Of a DNA stretch of 32,647 nt, positions 1-7,567 are shown in pieces (the stretch's first letter is position 1; each line of letters opens with the position of its first letter). The DNA comes from Prevotellaceae bacterium. Lineage in GTDB: Bacteria > Bacteroidota > Bacteroidia > Bacteroidales > Bacteroidaceae. The notes under the pieces are model-generated. The model was not told the origin of the DNA. It made no database searches and saw only the letters and a program-made list of their open reading frames with translations. Location of the stretch: positions 1-32,647 of the forward strand of contig JABZKU010000025.1 in NCBI GenBank assembly GCA_015257125.1, in the 5' to 3' direction. The position numbers were made by a program, and so were the translations under genes.

Positions 1-50
1 GCGTTGCGGATAGGGAAATCGTGTCGTTTTGAAGTTTAGCGGACAGCAAT

Positions 51-96
51 AAAAGCAAAAGAACTCCCCGAGCACCGATTGGTGCTCGGGGAGTTC
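51..96 (-). terminator. Perfect 16-bp hairpin, probable terminator
   Basis: Arms at 61-76 and 81-96 are exact complements around a 4-base loop (GATT). On the minus strand the hairpin is followed by a T-rich tail (complement of 51-60); on the plus strand the tail is weak, so minus-strand use is favoured. It lies beyond the rng terminator, so it may be a back-up, or it may end a short transcript of its own. No gene is visible in 1-60. Confidence 0.6.
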
Positions 97-164
97 TCGT
101 TATTGCGCTTTTCCCTCCGTTTGGACGTCGTTTTTCCCTTCAGCTACCCCGTTGTGCAACAGGG

Positions 165-206
165 CAAAAGAAAACGGCACTCGCGCAAGATTTGCGCCGA
201 GTGCCG
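165..206 (-). terminator. Rho-independent terminator of rng
   Basis: A hairpin about 25 bases past the rng stop has arms 175-188 and 192-206, complementary except for one bulged base. On the minus strand it is followed by TTTTCTTTT (complement of 166-174). Position and tail fit the end of the HU / small basic protein / rng transcript. Confidence 0.7.
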
Positions 207-229
207 TGATGCTATGTGTGATTGTCGGA

Positions 230-1810
230 TTACTGATTTTCGCGTTCTTCCTTCATATCAATTTCTTGTCCGTCGGGATCGATGAACTTGTACTCCAAGA
301 AAGCCAAACTTTGGTCGGGGATGATGCGGATGCCCCATCCATAGTGGAACTGCCAACGACGATGCATGGAAATGAAACCTTGATTGATGTAGGCGGCCAC
401 AAAGGGATGCACATGCAGGCGGAACTTGCGGATGCCGAGCTCTTCGCTGACGATGCGAATCTTGCTTTCTAAAGCATCGGTGAAGAGGTAGGACGATTTG
501 ATCTTACCTGTTCCTCCGCAAGAGGGACATTCTTCTTCGACCTTGACGTCCATGGCGGGACGCACACGCTGGCGCGTGATCTGCATCAACCCAAATTTGG
601 AAAGGGGCAGGATGTTGTGCCGCGCTCGGTCTTTCTTCATGTTCTCGACCATTCGCTCGTAGAGCTTCTGGCGGTTCTCGGGCTGCGCCATGTCGATGAA
701 ATCGACGACGATGATACCGCCCATATCGCGCAAACGGAGCTGGCGGGCGAGTTCGTCGGCGGCGCCGAGATTGACATCGAGGGCATTGACTTCCTGACCT
801 TCGGGGCTTTTGCTGCGATTGCCGGAGTTGATGTCGACGACGTGGAGGGCTTCGGTGTGCTCGATGATGAGGTAGGCGCCGTGCTTGTAGGTCACGGTGC
901 GACCGAGCGAAGACTTAATCTGCCGGGTGACGGAGAAATTGTCGAAAATGGGTACGTTTCCCTTGTAGAGCTTGACGATGTCTTTCGACTCGGGCGCGAT
1001 GAGTGCAACGTAGTCGCGGACTTCTTCGTAGACCTGCTTGTCATTGATATGAATACTTTCAAACGAGGGGTTGAAGAGATCGCGAAGCAACCCTACCGTG
1101 CGGCTGGTTTCTTCGTAAACGAGCGTGGCTTTGTCAGCCGGGTTGCTGTTTTGCACGTTGGCAATCGCAGATTCCCAGCGCGAAAGGAGGATGCGCAACT
1201 CTTGATCGAGTTCGGCGACACGACGTCCTTCGGCGACGGTGCGAATGATGACACCGAATCCTTTGGGCTTGATGCTGTGCATGAGCTGCTTGAGGCGCGC
1301 ACGCTCGGCATCGCTCTTGATTTTGGTCGAAACGCTGACCTTATCGGTGAAGGGAATGAGTACGAGGTAACGACCGGCAAAGGAGATTTCGCAGGTGATG
1401 CGAGGTCCTTTGGTCGAAATGGGTTCTTTGACGATCTGCACCAACACTTCCTGACCGACGTTGACGGTGTTCTGAATATGACCGTCTTTTTCGGTATTGG
1501 GCTGGCGCGGAACTTTGTTGAGGGGAAGAGGTTTGCGTTTCCCGTTTTTGATCAACTCGAGATAGTGCTCGAATTGCTTATAGCGCACGCCTAAATCAAG
1601 ATAGTGCAAGAAGGCGTCGCGCTCATATCCGACATTCACGAAGCAGGCGTTGAGTCCCGGCATGATTTTCCGGACTTTCGCCAAGTAGATGTTGCCCACA
1701 GAATACTGCTCCGAACGTCCTTCTTGCTGAAATTCCACGAGACGCTTGTCTTCCAGCAGGGCGATGGAGATGTCTTTCTTTTGGACATCGACGATAACTT
1801 CGCTTGTCAT
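230..1810 (-). CDS. rng: Ribonuclease G (Rne/Rng family)
   Basis: 526-residue endoribonuclease of the RNase E/G family, which cuts single-stranded AU-rich RNA in rRNA maturation and mRNA decay. The N-terminal part is an S1-like fold (about 35-150, including GNIYLAKV and GLNACFVNVG). The catalytic core shows VDINSG (325-330, Asp326) and IIVVDFIDM (Asp370 and Asp373), the family's metal-binding acidic residues. CPSCGG (428-433) is the Zn-link that joins subunits. The length fits RNase G; there is no long disordered degradosome scaffold as in RNase E. The ATG at 1810 gives the typical N-terminus MTSEVIVDV. It follows the 29-residue basic protein gene after a 182-base spacer that folds strongly, which may be an autoregulatory leader. 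Confidence 0.95.
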   Translation of the reverse strand: MTSEVIVDVQKKDISIALLEDKRLVEFQQEGRSEQYSVGNIYLAKVRKIMPGLNACFVNVGYERDAFLHYLDLGVRYKQFEHYLELIKNGKRKPLPLNKVPRQPNTEKDGHIQNTVNVGQEVLVQIVKEPISTKGPRITCEISFAGRYLVLIPFTDKVSVSTKIKSDAERARLKQLMHSIKPKGFGVIIRTVAEGRRVAELDQELRILLSRWESAIANVQNSNPADKATLVYEETSRTVGLLRDLFNPSFESIHINDKQVYEEVRDYVALIAPESKDIVKLYKGNVPIFDNFSVTRQIKSSLGRTVTYKHGAYLIIEHTEALHVVDINSGNRSKSPEGQEVNALDVNLGAADELARQLRLRDMGGIIVVDFIDMAQPENRQKLYERMVENMKKDRARHNILPLSKFGLMQITRQRVRPAMDVKVEEECPSCGGTGKIKSSYLFTDALESKIRIVSEELGIRKFRLHVHPFVAAYINQGFISMHRRWQFHYGWGIRIIPDQSLAFLEYKFIDPDGQEIDMKEERENQ

Positions 1811-1829
1811 GAGTTGTTGATTGCATTGG

Positions 1830-1963
1830 AGCCGCTCGGGGCTCGTTCTTACTCCTGTTTAGCCGGCGTTGTTACGACAGTACCTGGCAGGAGTTGATAA
1901 AATAGAAAAGTTAAAAGCCGAGGCGGTCACTCGAAAGTGACTGTGCTTGACTTTTAACTTTCT
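1830..1963 (-). promoter_or_regulatory. Structured leader or attenuator between the basic protein gene and rng
   Basis: Three inverted repeats stack in the spacer before rng. The largest pairs 1904-1917 with 1951-1963 (AGAAAGTTAAAAG type arms) and encloses a 6-bp hairpin, GTCACT-CGAA-AGTGAC (1926-1941); on the minus strand it runs into TTTTATC, so it could act as a terminator or attenuator. Nearer rng are ACTCCTG/CAGGAGT (1851-1857 with 1888-1894) and a small GAGCC/GGCTC hairpin (about 1830-1845). Autoregulation through a folded 5' leader is known for RNase E in E. coli; applying it here is inference. Confidence 0.45.
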
Positions 1964-1992
1964 GTACCGTCAGCTGAAAGCCGACAAGCGAC

Positions 1993-2082
1993 TTACTTGC
2001 TCTTGTGACGGTTCTTGCGCAGACGCTTTTTGCGCTTGTGCGTGGACATCTTATGTCTCTTCTTTTTCTTTCCGTTAGGCAT
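1993..2082 (-). CDS. 29-residue Lys/Arg/His-rich protein, probably ribosome-associated
   Basis: A 30-codon frame below usual gene-calling limits. It reads MPNGKKKKRHKM (1-12) followed by STHKRKKRLRKNRHKSK (13-29): two thirds of the residues are basic and no acidic residue is present. I recall near-identical tiny proteins beside HU and rng genes in other Bacteroidota, where they are usually unannotated or called a small ribosomal protein; this is memory, not a search. The composition suits rRNA binding, similar in character to Thx/bTHX but not obviously the same sequence. It sits 216 bases downstream of the HU gene and 182 bases upstream of rng, on the same strand. The stop is TAA at 1993-1995. 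Confidence 0.75.
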   Translation of the reverse strand: MPNGKKKKRHKMSTHKRKKRLRKNRHKSK

Positions 2083-2298
2083 GGTGTGATGTTTTAGAGA
2101 GTTGAAAAATATAGGGTTGCTCGAATCAACGGCTACTCCTACCTTCGAGAAATAAGGGAGGCGATGAAACTCAGTTCGGTTACGGCAGTTCCGCTACGGC
2201 TGGCATACACGCAGGTATTGACCGATGCGACGTCGCCGAATACAGAGGAAAGGTCTCGAAATGCGGCCGAAGAATAGAATAAGCTTTTCGGAGAGTCG

Positions 2299-2571
2299 TT
2301 ATTTGATCTGATCGGTGAACGTCTTCGCGGGCTTGAAAGCGGGAATGTTGTGCTCGGGAATAATGATCGTCGTATTCTTCGAAATGTTACGTGCCGTTTT
2401 CTGTGCACGCTTCTTCAGAATGAAACTGCCGAAACCTCGCAGATAGACATTATCCTCCCGTGCAAGCGACTCTTTGACAGACTCCATGAATGCTTCGACG
2501 GAAGCAAGGACGGTGGCATTGTCAATACCAGTCTTCTTGGCAATCTCCCTTACAATATCTGCTTTGGTCAT
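2299..2571 (-). CDS. HU/IHF-family DNA-binding protein
   Basis: 90 residues, the usual length for HU and IHF subunits. The N-terminal helical dimer region starts MTKADIVREIAKKTGI, and the beta-arm region contains RGFGSFILKKRAQKTARN (about 45-62). The tail has PAFKPAKTF, matching the family's PAFKAGK-type ending. The conserved proline at the DNA-intercalating tip appears within IIIPEHNIPAF. It binds and bends DNA non-specifically or semi-specifically as a dimer in the nucleoid. A close-to-ideal Bacteroidota promoter lies 46 bases upstream. It leads the minus-strand cluster HU, small basic protein, rng. Whether it is closer to HU or IHF cannot be decided from one sequence. Confidence 0.93.
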   Translation of the reverse strand: MTKADIVREIAKKTGIDNATVLASVEAFMESVKESLAREDNVYLRGFGSFILKKRAQKTARNISKNTTIIIPEHNIPAFKPAKTFTDQIK

Positions 2572-2616
2572 TTTGATCTAGTTTTGGGTGAATAGAGGGC
2601 TATTTGAAATTGAGTG

Positions 2617-2647
2617 CAAAGGTATTATTTTCAAATGATTGTAGCAA
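2617..2647 (-). promoter_or_regulatory. Promoter of the HU gene cluster (Bacteroidota type)
   Basis: On the minus strand, TTG (complement of 2645-2647) is followed by exactly 20 bases and TACCTTTG (complement of 2617-2624), matching TAnnTTTG fully. The predicted start of transcription is near 2610, giving a leader of about 40 bases. Confidence 0.75.
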
Positions 2648-2861
2648 GAAAGCGACCTACTTTTTGCAGTTTCATGAAGAAAAACTTGCCCTTTCGAGAA
2701 GCAAGACTAATTGCGGACGGCAACTTTTGCGTTGCAGTCTGACTGTTTGCATGTTAAGAAAGGGCGCGCTTTGCACCGTTTCGCCCGTTACGTGGGAGAG
2801 CAGAAACGCATTTATGCTTTATGTCGAGTTCCTGCTGTATTGTACTCCGTTTCTAATCAGT

Positions 2862-3293
2862 TTAGCAAGGAATCTTCTCCACACGTTGGCAGTGACGACC
2901 ACCTTCAAACGAAGTGGAAAGGAACGTATCGAGGATCGCCGTGGCTTCTGTGGTGTCAATGAAACGTCCCGGCATCACCAATACATTGGCATCGTTGTGT
3001 TGACGCGCCAAACCGGCGATTTCGGGAATCCAGCACAAAGCAGCACGTACGGCCGCGTGCTTGTTGAGCGTCATGGCGATGCCTTCTCCGCTACCGCAAA
3101 CGGCAATACCGCGTTCGCACTCTCCACTATCGATGGCTCGACCGAGGGCGTGTCCGAAATCGGGATAATCGCAGGATTCTAAAGAGTGAGTACCGAAATC
3201 GACATAGGGGATGCCTTTCTCGTCCAAATAACGACACACAAAACTTTTCAGTTCAAAACCTGCGTGATCGGAGGCTAAACCTATAGGCTTCAT
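2862..3293 (-). CDS. rpiB: Ribose-5-phosphate isomerase B
   Basis: 143-residue RpiB/LacAB-family isomerase that interconverts ribose 5-phosphate and ribulose 5-phosphate in the non-oxidative pentose phosphate pathway. Family landmarks are ASDHAGFELK (7-16), DYPDFG (42-47), CGSGEGIAM (66-74, with Cys66 as the expected catalytic base) and RQHNDANVL (98-106). The length fits the family. It lies downstream of tkt on the same strand, the next enzyme in the pathway, so co-transcription is likely despite a 277-base gap. A weak GC hairpin (2762-2786) followed on the minus strand by TTTCTT may end the transcript. Confidence 0.95.
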   Translation of the reverse strand: MKPIGLASDHAGFELKSFVCRYLDEKGIPYVDFGTHSLESCDYPDFGHALGRAIDSGECERGIAVCGSGEGIAMTLNKHAAVRAALCWIPEIAGLARQHNDANVLVMPGRFIDTTEATAILDTFLSTSFEGGRHCQRVEKIPC

Positions 3294-3320
3294 TGGAGAT
3301 GATAATATAATATTGCGGGG

Positions 3321-3476
3321 TTATGAATCTAAAGAGATAAGTAAGGAGTTACACACGCGACGAAACAGACACTCTTCCGGCTGTAGCAATCCGGCGATGA
3401 TGACATGCTGACGCTTCACCGGAGTTTCTCTCAAATAGGTGGTGGTTTCTCGAATGGGGCTGTGATTGACGCACAT
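3321..3476 (-). CDS. Possible 51-residue protein between tkt and rpiB
   Basis: The 277-base gap between tkt and rpiB contains a minus-strand frame starting MCVNHSPIRETTTY and ending NSLLISLDS. It is open for a further 12 codons upstream of the ATG. Codon choice (CGT, ATC, GGA, CTG, GAA) resembles the neighbours, but I recognise no family. AAGGA sits directly against the ATG, too close to count as a ribosome site. It could equally be untranslated mRNA. No promoter matching TAnnTTTG was seen for it. Confidence 0.25.
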   Translation of the reverse strand: MCVNHSPIRETTTYLRETPVKRQHVIIAGLLQPEECLFRRVCNSLLISLDS

Positions 3477-3570
3477 TCCTTCGGAGATTTCCTCACAGCG
3501 GAGAGCAAAAACTCATTTCGCGAAAACGCTTTTATGCGCAGTCTGCACACTCCTTACTTACACAAACCGG

Positions 3571-5592
3571 TTATCGACCGAGGTATTGTTTGATCTCGCC
3601 GTAAACCGCTTCGGGGGTGAAGCCGAATTTTTCGTCAAGCACAGTAAAGGGAGCGCTGTGTCCGAAATGCGTCAAACCGAAAACTCGTCCTTCGCTGCCG
3701 GCCATTCCTTCAAACACCACGGGCAAACCGGCGGTGAGGAAGAATTTCTTACCCTTTTGGGGAATTACCCCTTCGCGATAAGCCTCATCTTGCGCACGGA
3801 AGAGTTGTTCAGAAGGACAGCTCACCACGCGTGACGTAATACCATCGGCCGTAAGCAGTTCGCGAGCTGCCACGAGCGTAGAAACTTCCGAGCCACTGGC
3901 CACCAACACCACTTCGGGTTGCGCATCGCCCACCACGTTGTAAGCGCCGCGCGTTGCTCCGTTATAATCGGTACCTTCAGGGAGATTGGCCACGTTTTGA
4001 CGACTCAAGATCAGCGCCGTCGGCGTATCCATGTTCTCCATGGCCATCTTCCAGCACACCGTGGTCTCGTTGACGTCAGCAGGACGCAACACGCGCACGG
4101 AGTCGCGACCGGAGTGGTTCTGCAATTTCTCCATCAAGCGGATTTGCGCTTCCTGCTCCACAGGTTCGTGGGTAGGACCGTCTTCACCGACGCGGAATGC
4201 ATCGTGGCTCCAAACGAATTTCACGGGGAGTTCCATGAGCGCCGCCATACGGATGGCCGGTTTCATGTAGTCCGAGAAGACAAAGAACGTACCCATCGCC
4301 GTGAGCATACCACCGTGGAGCGTGATACCGATACAAACACAAGCCATCGTCAACTCGCTCACACCGGCCTGCAAGAAACCACCGGAGAAATCTCCGCGAC
4401 AAATCACCGTCGTGTGCTTCAAGAAACCATCCGTTTTGTCAGAGTTGCAAAGGTCGGCCGACGAAACAATCATATTCTTGACATGCGCGGAGAGCATACC
4501 CAGACATTCCGACGAAGCATTGCGCGTCGGTGCGCCGGCCTTTTGTTGGATTTCGTCCCAAGGAAGGTTAGGCAAGTGACCGGCGAACCAGTCTGCCAAC
4601 TCCGTCGCTTTTTCGGGATTCGCTTCTGCCCATGCTTTCTCTTCGGCACGGCGTGCAGCCACGATTGTCTTGAGTTCTTCGGCGCGCTGAGCGTAAAGTT
4701 CTTTCACCTCCGGACGCACCACGAAAGGATCTTCGGGATCAGCGCCGAGGTTGCGCACCGTATTGAGATAAGCCTCTCCCCCCAAGGGAGCGCCGTGTGT
4801 TCCGCAGTCGCGTTCGTAGCTGGAGTTGTCTGCACGACGGCAGCCCTTACCCATCACCGTATGACCGATGATCAACGTCGGGCGCGCCGTTTCAGCCTGT
4901 GCTGCACGCAATGCACCGCGAATTTGTTCGGGGTCGTTACCGTCAATCTCGAGCACATTCCAGTTCCACGCGCGGTATTTCATTGCCGTGTCTTCCGAAA
5001 TCACATCGGCCGTTTCGGTCGAGAGCTGAATTTCGTTGGCGTCGAAGAACATAATGAGGTTGTCCAGTCCGAGGTGTCCGGCCAAACGACCTGCACCTTG
5101 AGAGATTTCTTCTTGGACACCGCCGTCGGAGATGTAGGCGTAAATCTTTTCGTGTTTGAAGCCGGGATTACCGGTGCGCGCATAGAGGGCTTTTGCCGCA
5201 ATCGCAGCACCCACCGCATAGGTGTGCCCCTGTCCGAGCGGACCACTGGTATTTTCCACTCCGCGTTCGAAGTTTTTCTCGGGGTGTCCCGGTGTTGCAG
5301 AGCCCCATTGACGGAACGTCTTGAGTTCGTCGATGGAGAAACGGCCGATGAGCGCCAACTGCGCATAAAGCATCGGAGACATGTGACCGGGATCGAGGAA
5401 GAAACGGTCGCGGCACTCCCAGGTGGGCTGCGCCGGGTCATAGGTAAGAAATTCGCTATAAAGGACGTTGATAAAATCAGCGCCCCCCATGGCGCCTCCG
5501 GGGTGTCCTGACTTGGCGCGTTCTACCATACTGACGGCGAGCACGCGAATGTTGTCGGCCGCAAGATTGAGGAGTGAAGTGGGATTTTCCAT
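3571..5592 (-). CDS. tkt: Transketolase
   Basis: 673 residues, full length for a single-chain transketolase, which moves two-carbon ketol units between sugar phosphates using thiamine diphosphate (ThDP). Visible motifs: SGHPGG with His30, His70 (DPGHMSP), His103 (PGHPE), GPLGQG (117-122) for cofactor binding, and the metal-diphosphate motif DGGVQEE (156-162) with Asn186. In the pyrimidine domain are Glu413 (VSELTMA), which activates ThDP, and His475 in DGPTHEP. It lies upstream of rpiB on the same strand and is read from the promoter at 5711-5741, with a leader of about 110 bases. The start MENPTSLLNLAADNIR matches the usual family N-terminus. Confidence 0.97.
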   Translation of the reverse strand: MENPTSLLNLAADNIRVLAVSMVERAKSGHPGGAMGGADFINVLYSEFLTYDPAQPTWECRDRFFLDPGHMSPMLYAQLALIGRFSIDELKTFRQWGSATPGHPEKNFERGVENTSGPLGQGHTYAVGAAIAAKALYARTGNPGFKHEKIYAYISDGGVQEEISQGAGRLAGHLGLDNLIMFFDANEIQLSTETADVISEDTAMKYRAWNWNVLEIDGNDPEQIRGALRAAQAETARPTLIIGHTVMGKGCRRADNSSYERDCGTHGAPLGGEAYLNTVRNLGADPEDPFVVRPEVKELYAQRAEELKTIVAARRAEEKAWAEANPEKATELADWFAGHLPNLPWDEIQQKAGAPTRNASSECLGMLSAHVKNMIVSSADLCNSDKTDGFLKHTTVICRGDFSGGFLQAGVSELTMACVCIGITLHGGMLTAMGTFFVFSDYMKPAIRMAALMELPVKFVWSHDAFRVGEDGPTHEPVEQEAQIRLMEKLQNHSGRDSVRVLRPADVNETTVCWKMAMENMDTPTALILSRQNVANLPEGTDYNGATRGAYNVVGDAQPEVVLVASGSEVSTLVAARELLTADGITSRVVSCPSEQLFRAQDEAYREGVIPQKGKKFFLTAGLPVVFEGMAGSEGRVFGLTHFGHSAPFTVLDEKFGFTPEAVYGEIKQYLGR

Positions 5593-5710
5593 GAATAAGT
5601 TGAACGGAAGTAATTCGGCTTATACGTTTTTGAGCTATTTGGATGAGGGAGAAGACACATTGAAACACAAACGAAAACATCGTTTTTCAACACGTGAAAT
5701 CTCCCCAAGG

Positions 5711-5741
5711 CAAAAGTACGTTTTTTCGAGCGCTTTCCCAA
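5711..5741 (-). promoter_or_regulatory. Promoter of tkt (Bacteroidota type)
   Basis: On the minus strand, TTG (complement of 5739-5741) is followed by 20 bases and TACTTTTG (complement of 5711-5718). Both elements and the spacing match the consensus. The predicted transcript starts near 5704. Confidence 0.75.
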
Positions 5742-6022
5742 ATCTTACACGCTTTTTGTCAAGACCAGTTACAAAAAATCACCCTTTTCTTAGTGACCGA
5801 AAAACACTCCCTAAGAAATTGCGCATTCGGAACTAACAAATTGAGGAGTAAGCGAGAAGCCTTGTGCACTTTGTTTTCACACACCGTTTTATCGCCAAGC
5901 CCTCCCGCACGAAAAGATCGCGCTCGCGACCATATTTTTCAGTTCGCCCCCACCTTATAGATAAATCCCTCTTGCGCGAAGGCACGATCGACACCCATCG
6001 ACACCGGTGCCGTCCAACGAAC

Positions 6023-6056
6023 AGCCCCTCCTCGATCAGTCGATTGAGGAGGGGCT
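6023..6056 (-). terminator. Hairpin after the serine palmitoyltransferase gene
   Basis: AGCCCCTCCTC (6023-6033) pairs perfectly with GAGGAGGGGCT (6046-6056), 67 bases past the gene's stop. The tail is not T-rich on either strand, so termination is likely but not certain. A second small hairpin (ATGAG/CTCAT, about 6060-6075) lies just before it. Confidence 0.5.
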
Positions 6057-6122
6057 CTTATGAGATTCGGCTCATCGAAAAGTGTAAATCCACCTTCGAT
6101 ATCACCTTCGGGAACAGCTTAC

Positions 6123-7310
6123 TTATTTAATGATTTCCAACTTGCGGAACACACCGACCAGCGCTTCCACTGCACGATCCACTTGTTCGTGAGTGTGCGT
6201 AGCCATCAGCGCAATGCGCACGAGCGTATCGGTGGGATGGCAAGCAGGAGGCACAACGGGATTGATGAAGACACCGGCTTCGAAAGCCATCGCCGTTGCG
6301 GCGAACGTCTTTTCCAAGTCACGCACATAGAGCGGGATGATCGGGCTCTCCGTGTCGCCAATTTCGAAACCTTCTTCTTTGAAGCGCTTCAGCGCATAGT
6401 TGGTCACCTCCCAAAGCGCTTCGAGGCGTTCGGGTTCTCGCTGCAAAATGCGAAGCGCTTCGAGCGCACATGCCGTTGCCGCGGGAGTGTTGGAGGCGGA
6501 GAAGATATAAGTGCGCGCCGTGTGACGCAGGTAGTCGATAATCATGCTGTCGGCAGCAATAAAACCACCGATAGAAGCCAAACTCTTCGAGAAGGTACCC
6601 ATGATGAGATCCACCTCGTCGGTCAGACCGAAATGATCACACACACCGCGACCTTGGCGACCGAAGACACCCACGCCGTGGGCTTCGTCCACCATCACCG
6701 TCGCACCGTACTTCTTTTTGAGACGAATGATTTCGGGGAGCGGCGCCAAGTCACCTTCCATCGAGAACACACCGTCGACGATGATCAGTTTCACCGCATC
6801 GGGTTCGCATTTCTGCAGTTTGCTCTCCAAGTCGGCCATGTCGTTGTGCTTGTAGCGCAACTGCTTCGCCATCGACAAGCGACGACCATCCACAATCGAA
6901 GCGTGGTCGCGGTCGTCACAAAGAATATAGTCATGCGGCCCCACGAGCGCGGGGATCACGCCGCTGTTCACGGTGAAACCGGTCGAAAAGCAGAGCGATT
7001 CGTCCTTACCGACGAATGCCGCCAACTCTTTTTCGAGCTGCACATGCAGATCGAGTGTACCGTTGAGGAAGCGACTGCCGGCGCATCCCGAACCGTAGCG
7101 ACGCATAGCGGCCACACCGGCTTCGATCACACGTTCGTCGCCCGTCAACCCGGTATAGGCATTCGAACCGAGCATAATCACGTGGTGACCATCCATTTCG
7201 ACTTCGGTGCCTTGTTTGCCTTCAATTTCTCTGAAATAAGGATACAAACCTTGCTCTCTCACTTGCTGAGGCAGGTTAAACTTGGAAAGGCGTTTGTGAA
7301 GAATATCCAT
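6123..7310 (-). CDS. spt: Serine palmitoyltransferase (sphingolipid synthesis)
   Basis: 395-residue PLP enzyme of the alpha-oxoamine synthase family. It condenses serine with a long acyl-CoA to give 3-ketosphinganine, the first step of sphingolipid synthesis. The PLP lysine is Lys242 in GTFSKSLAS; this context favours the palmitoyltransferase over 2-amino-3-ketobutyrate ligase or 8-amino-7-oxononanoate synthase, which usually read GTLGKA. DEAHG (208-212) and the ring-stacking His136 in DHASIVDG are also present. The length matches the soluble bacterial enzymes. It is transcribed divergently from a lipid kinase gene. The predicted mRNA has a leader of about 105 bases that can form a hairpin. 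The reaction is family knowledge; acyl chain preference cannot be read from sequence. Confidence 0.92.
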   Translation of the reverse strand: MDILHKRLSKFNLPQQVREQGLYPYFREIEGKQGTEVEMDGHHVIMLGSNAYTGLTGDERVIEAGVAAMRRYGSGCAGSRFLNGTLDLHVQLEKELAAFVGKDESLCFSTGFTVNSGVIPALVGPHDYILCDDRDHASIVDGRRLSMAKQLRYKHNDMADLESKLQKCEPDAVKLIIVDGVFSMEGDLAPLPEIIRLKKKYGATVMVDEAHGVGVFGRQGRGVCDHFGLTDEVDLIMGTFSKSLASIGGFIAADSMIIDYLRHTARTYIFSASNTPAATACALEALRILQREPERLEALWEVTNYALKRFKEEGFEIGDTESPIIPLYVRDLEKTFAATAMAFEAGVFINPVVPPACHPTDTLVRIALMATHTHEQVDRAVEALVGVFRKLEIIK

Positions 7311-7337
7311 GTGTAAAATTGAATAGGAAAATCACCT

Positions 7338-7390
7338 CACCCGCGCGACCTCACGGCCACTCGTCGCCCGAGAAGCAGGCGAAGCGGGTG
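7338..7390 (-). promoter_or_regulatory. Hairpin in the leader of the serine palmitoyltransferase mRNA
   Basis: CACCCGC (7338-7344) pairs with GCGGGTG (7384-7390), enclosing a possible GCGAC/GTCGC pair (7345-7349 with 7363-7367). It lies in the predicted 5' untranslated region, ending about 28 bases before the start codon. A regulatory role is inference. Confidence 0.3.
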
Positions 7391-7421
7391 GGAAAATCCT
7401 TTTTCTGAATTGTTTAGGCCG

Positions 7422-7454
7422 CAAAGTTACACATTTATCCCATTAAGTGTGCAA
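7422..7454 (-). promoter_or_regulatory. Promoter of the serine palmitoyltransferase gene
   Basis: The minus strand reads TAACTTTG (complement of 7422-7429), a full match to TAnnTTTG. The nearest upstream TTG (complement of 7452-7454) is 22 bases away, slightly longer than the usual 19-21. Confidence 0.55.
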
Positions 7455-7523
7455 CAATTCAATAGAAATTTGCGTTTCACGCGTTTTTAGAGCCGTAAAA
7501 AGTCCCAACGTCAAAGATTCCAC

Positions 7524-7531
7524 TATATTTG
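7524..7531 (+). promoter_or_regulatory. -7 element of the lipid kinase operon promoter
   Basis: TATATTTG matches TAnnTTTG fully. No TTG occurs at the expected upstream distance. It rules out the possible start codon at 7529, which would lie inside the promoter, and supports ATG 7568 about 30 bases past the predicted transcript start. Confidence 0.5.
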
Positions 7532-7567
7532 CACCACATTATTATATACACTTATACTGCCTTGCTT

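Larger units (their letters stand above)
5593..6122. other. 530-base intergenic region between tkt and the serine palmitoyltransferase gene
   Basis: Holds the tkt promoter (5711-5741) and the hairpin after the palmitoyltransferase gene (6023-6056). Between 5742 and 6022 I see no convincing gene; the short frames there have poor composition and no start context. Confidence 0.6.

Noticed and set aside
2139..2408. 89-codon minus frame overlapping the 3' end of the HU gene
   Set aside because: Out of frame with HU, and the Arg/Ser-rich first half is a shadow of HU. The second half has no homology I recognise.
3919..5511. A 530-codon plus-strand frame opposite tkt
   Set aside because: Mirror of the tkt coding bias; rich in His, Arg and Cys with no recognisable family. 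The transketolase frame explains the sequence fully.
6060..7316. A 418-codon plus-strand frame opposite the serine palmitoyltransferase gene
   Set aside because: Antisense shadow with His/Thr/Arg-rich product; the real gene carries complete PLP motifs.
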